NCBI GenBank assembly: GCA_964570285.1
Contig: CAZMXP010000054.1
Span: 1-33,291 of the forward strand
Source of the DNA: CAZMXP01 sp964570285
GTDB taxonomy: Bacteria; Planctomycetota; PLA2
DNA: 33,291 bases
Reading direction: 5' to 3'
Under the pieces are notes generated by a model, which had not been told where the DNA came from, did not search any database, and saw nothing but the letters and a program-made list of their open reading frames with translations. Each line of letters begins with the position of its first letter. Position 1 is the first letter of the stretch. The position numbers and the translations under genes were made by a program. Shown here in pieces: positions 31,457 to 33,291 of the stretch.

Positions 31457-31680
31457 AAAACCACGAAGGCACGAAGCCACGAAGGAGCCCCGCGCGACCC
31501 GATGGGCGCGCGGCGCGCAGGCTCGTCGCTCCCCATTCTCCGTGCCTTCCTGCCTTCGTGGTCATTGTTCGGGATGACACGTGCAGCGGCTTGCGCTCGT
31601 TTGGTTGCGGCGGCCGAGCACGCCGCATCGCCGAACGCTTTCCACGCGGCAGGAGGGCGCCTTTGTGGTTTTCCTTCTTG
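31457..31680. repeat. CACGAAGG-type repeats in inverted orientation
   Basis: The plus-strand run AACCACGAAGGCACGAAG with a further CCACGAAGG unit (31457-31486) is mirrored at 31541-31563 (complement ACCACGAAGGCA) and again at 31655-31680 (complement GAAGGAAAACCACAAAGG). Short CCACGAAGGCACGAAGG-like intergenic repeats are known to be widespread in planctomycete and verrucomicrobial genomes, by my recollection. I propose that this is the same class. Confidence 0.65.
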
Positions 31681-31740
31681 GAGGCCGTGGAGCAGGGGCG
31701 CCAGGACAGCGTGTCGATCGTGTCGTTGCGAACCCCTTGA

Positions 31741-32478
31741 TCAGTCTCCTTTCCCGGCGACCGGTCTCGCGCGACCGTAGATGGAGCGATGGATGGAGAG
31801 GAGCCGCGCCAGTTCGGTGATCGGCTGCGGGTGGTCGTCGACGCGGAGGTCGATGAAACGGTCGTTGCCGCCGCCGTAGCCGGCATTCCTGCGCACGACG
31901 AGCAGCGCGGCGGACTGCATGCCGCGCCTGTCGCCGCCCGCCTTCTGGCCCGCTTCGAGGGCCGCGACGAGCCAGTCGGCGAGACTCCCTCCCCCGGCCC
32001 CCCTCCCCTCGACGAACGCCTTCGCCATCGCATCGACGACCGCCTCCCCCGCAAGGATGTTGCCCTGCACGCAGAAGCGGTCGCCCTCGCGGTGGCCCGC
32101 CCACTCCATGCACCACTTGCCGGTGAACGAGGCGCTCTTGCCCTGCGCGTCGACGATTCCCAGTTGGCGCCGGTCGCGTCCCGGGTCGGCCGCGGTCAGC
32201 GCATCGACCGCCTCCCTCGCACTCTTGCCCGCGCGCATCAGCGCGAGCGCGTCGGGTCCGTAGCGGACGTTCGCGGCGGATTGCGTCGCGACCGCGCCGA
32301 TGCCCGCCTCGGCCCACGGGACGACGCTGCCGACCGCGAAGAACTTGCTCTGCACGGCGACCCCCCACTCCTTCGTGGCGGGGTCGCAGGCGACGATCGA
32401 GAAGGTCGCGACGAAGGGTTCGGTGCGCGGGGGCGTCGCGCAGCCGGCACAGAGGACCAGCAGCGCGAAGCGACGCAT
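31741..32478 (-). CDS. DUF1028 lipoprotein (Ntn-hydrolase-like)
   Basis: The 245-residue product has a lipoprotein-like leader (MRRFALLVLCAGC, Cys13) and a typical DUF1028 core. FVATFSIVACDPATKEWGVA (22-41), SKFFAVGSVVPWAEAGIGAV (44-63), ATQSAANVRYGPDAL, FTGKWCMEWAG and CVQGNILAGEAVVDAM match that family, which has the Ntn-hydrolase fold. No substrate is known for most members. A leader before the T-x-S-I-V-A start is unusual only in that the catalytic N-terminal residue of Ntn enzymes would need further processing. It starts eight bases after the atpC stop and may be transcribed with the ATP synthase genes. Confidence 0.9.
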   Translation of the reverse strand: MRRFALLVLCAGCATPPRTEPFVATFSIVACDPATKEWGVAVQSKFFAVGSVVPWAEAGIGAVATQSAANVRYGPDALALMRAGKSAREAVDALTAADPGRDRRQLGIVDAQGKSASFTGKWCMEWAGHREGDRFCVQGNILAGEAVVDAMAKAFVEGRGAGGGSLADWLVAALEAGQKAGGDRRGMQSAALLVVRRNAGYGGGNDRFIDLRVDDHPQPITELARLLSIHRSIYGRARPVAGKGD

Positions 32479-32486
32479 CCGGGAGG

Positions 32487-32957
32487 CTACCCCTTGAGCC
32501 GCAGGCGCGCTTGCGCCCAGGCGCGGTCGCACAGAAGCGACTCGAACTCCTCGTCGCTCCTCGGGTGGCGCAGGCCGGCGAGCGCCGCCTCGAGCTCCTT
32601 CCGGACGGCCGCCTCGTCGACGTCGGCGGGGGTCACGGCGCGATCGACAAGGATCGTGACGTTTCTTCCGCCGACCTTCAGGAAGCCGCCGCTGATCGCC
32701 AACCGGTCGACCGCGCCGCCCTTGCGGTGGATCGCGAGTCCGCCGGTGCCGAGGGCCGCCACGAGGTCGGCGTGCCGCGGCCAGATGCCCATCTGGCCCG
32801 CCAGCGCCTCGACGGACAGGTGCGTCGCGTCGCCGTCGCTGAGCGGGCGGGCCGGGCTCACGACGACGACGCGCAGCGATGCGCCCGCCTTCGCGAGTTC
32901 GTCGGCGACGTTGCCCGACTGCAGCGACCCGTGCGGATGCGTCCCGGTCGTCGCCAC
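32487..32957 (-). CDS. atpC: F-type ATP synthase epsilon subunit
   Basis: The 156-residue product contains the epsilon beta-sandwich: SLRVVVVSPARPL, AGQMGIWPRHADLVAALG (53-70; compare the family GEMGILPGHxPL...) and LAISGGFLKVGGRNVTILVD. It is followed by a helical C-terminal part (about 112-152). It acts in the F1 central stalk and regulates ATP hydrolysis. GTG 32957 overlaps the atpD stop by one base (TAGTG). This start leaves about 27 residues before the usual beginning at SLRVVVVSP, which may be a genuine extension, since no good internal start is visible. Confidence 0.93.
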   Translation of the reverse strand: MATTGTHPHGSLQSGNVADELAKAGASLRVVVVSPARPLSDGDATHLSVEALAGQMGIWPRHADLVAALGTGGLAIHRKGGAVDRLAISGGFLKVGGRNVTILVDRAVTPADVDEAAVRKELEAALAGLRHPRSDEEFESLLCDRAWAQARLRLKG

Positions 32958-33291
32958 TAGCCCTGCTCCGCCATCTTCTTCGCCTTCTCGACCGCCTCCT
33001 CGATGGCGCCGACCATGTAGAAGGCCTGCTCCGGCAGGTGGTCGTACTCGCCCGCGGCGAGCCCCTTGAAGGAGCGGATCGTGTCGGCGAGCTTCACGAA
33101 GCGCCCCTGCAGGCCCGTGAACTGCTCCGCGACGAAGAAGGGCTGCGAGAGGAAGCGCTGGATCCGCCGCGCGCGATTGACGATCACCTTGTCGTCCTCG
33201 GAGAGCTCGTCCATGCCGAGGATCGCGATGATGTCCTGCAAGTCCTTGTAGCGCTGGAGGATCCGCTGCACCTCGCGGGCGATGTCATAGT
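32957..33291 (-). CDS. atpD: F-type ATP synthase beta subunit, C-terminal part (partial)
   Basis: The frame is open at the window edge and gives the last 111 codons of the catalytic beta subunit. YDIAREVQRILQRYKDLQDI and the following IIAILGMDELSEDDK, RARRIQRFLSQPFFVAEQFT and LPEQAFYMVG are near-universal beta-subunit text. The nucleotide-binding part lies outside the window. It is directly followed by atpC with a one-base overlap, the normal atpDC order. Confidence 0.98.
   Translation of the reverse strand, partial: YDIAREVQRILQRYKDLQDIIAILGMDELSEDDKVIVNRARRIQRFLSQPFFVAEQFTGLQGRFVKLADTIRSFKGLAAGEYDHLPEQAFYMVGAIEEAVEKAKKMAEQG

Larger units (their letters stand above)
31108..31740. other. Gene-free region with short inverted repeats
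   Basis: I see no convincing gene in these about 630 bases between the Tat protein gene and the end of the DUF1028 gene. Base composition is less GC-biased in places, and frames do not show the GC-ended codon pattern. The region is occupied by two sets of inverted short repeats, described separately. Confidence 0.6.

Noticed and set aside
31440..31690. CRISPR array suggested by repeated CACGAAGG units
   Set aside because: Units are very short, directly adjacent and in both orientations, with no regular spacers and no cas genes.

Overview
The window is very GC-rich bacterial chromosome with densely packed genes on both strands, many 1-4 base stop/start overlaps, and frequent GTG starts. Several features suggest a planctomycete-like or otherwise deep-branching environmental bacterium: very large FG-GAP and glycine-rich lipoproteins, two CRTAC1-type (FG-GAP plus ASPIC/UnbV) proteins, a PF13435-type multiheme cytochrome carrying HEAT/TPR repeats, a Tat-exported protein and a DUF1028 lipoprotein. 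The phylum call is an inference; Acidobacteriota or Myxococcota are not excluded.

Layout. 1-1.3 kb: the end of a HEAT-repeat protein with its terminator, a degenerate DUF429-like gene, a second terminator, and tRNA-Tyr on the minus strand. 1.3-7.9 kb (minus): a likely operon of lipoproteins in the order amidase_2, arylsulfotransferase-like protein, then a 1441-residue protein in which I count 28 FG-GAP-type repeats. 8.0-13.4 kb: an eight-heme cytochrome (+), a CRTAC1-type protein (-) and a Tat- or Sec-exported TPR protein with a C-terminal anchor (+). 13.5-19.2 kb: a 999-residue glycine-rich lipoprotein (-) and a second, TPR-fused CRTAC1 protein (+). 19.2-21.8 kb: an aldo/keto reductase and a radical SAM protein overlapping on the minus strand, then a very basic 33-residue ORF and a zinc-ribbon membrane protein on the plus strand. 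21.8-28.0 kb (minus): five overlapping or abutting genes for an MFS transporter, a TrpF-like protein lacking the catalytic cysteine, and an ABC ATPase, double-FtsX permease and HlyD adaptor. 28.0-29.9 kb (+): an inactive-looking metallopeptidase-like secreted protein overlapping a cupin gene. 30.1-31.1 kb (-): a Tat-exported protein of unknown function. 31.1-31.7 kb: gene-free DNA with inverted short repeats. 31.7-33.3 kb (-): atpD (partial), atpC and a DUF1028 lipoprotein.

Much of the coding capacity goes to the cell envelope: at least four lipoproteins, two membrane-anchored beta-propellers, a periplasmic or surface multiheme cytochrome, and an export system of ABC plus HlyD type. The least explained parts are the cytochrome/CRTAC1/TPR island, the TrpF-like gene inside the transporter operon, the 33-residue basic ORF, and the G-tract and inverted-repeat elements.
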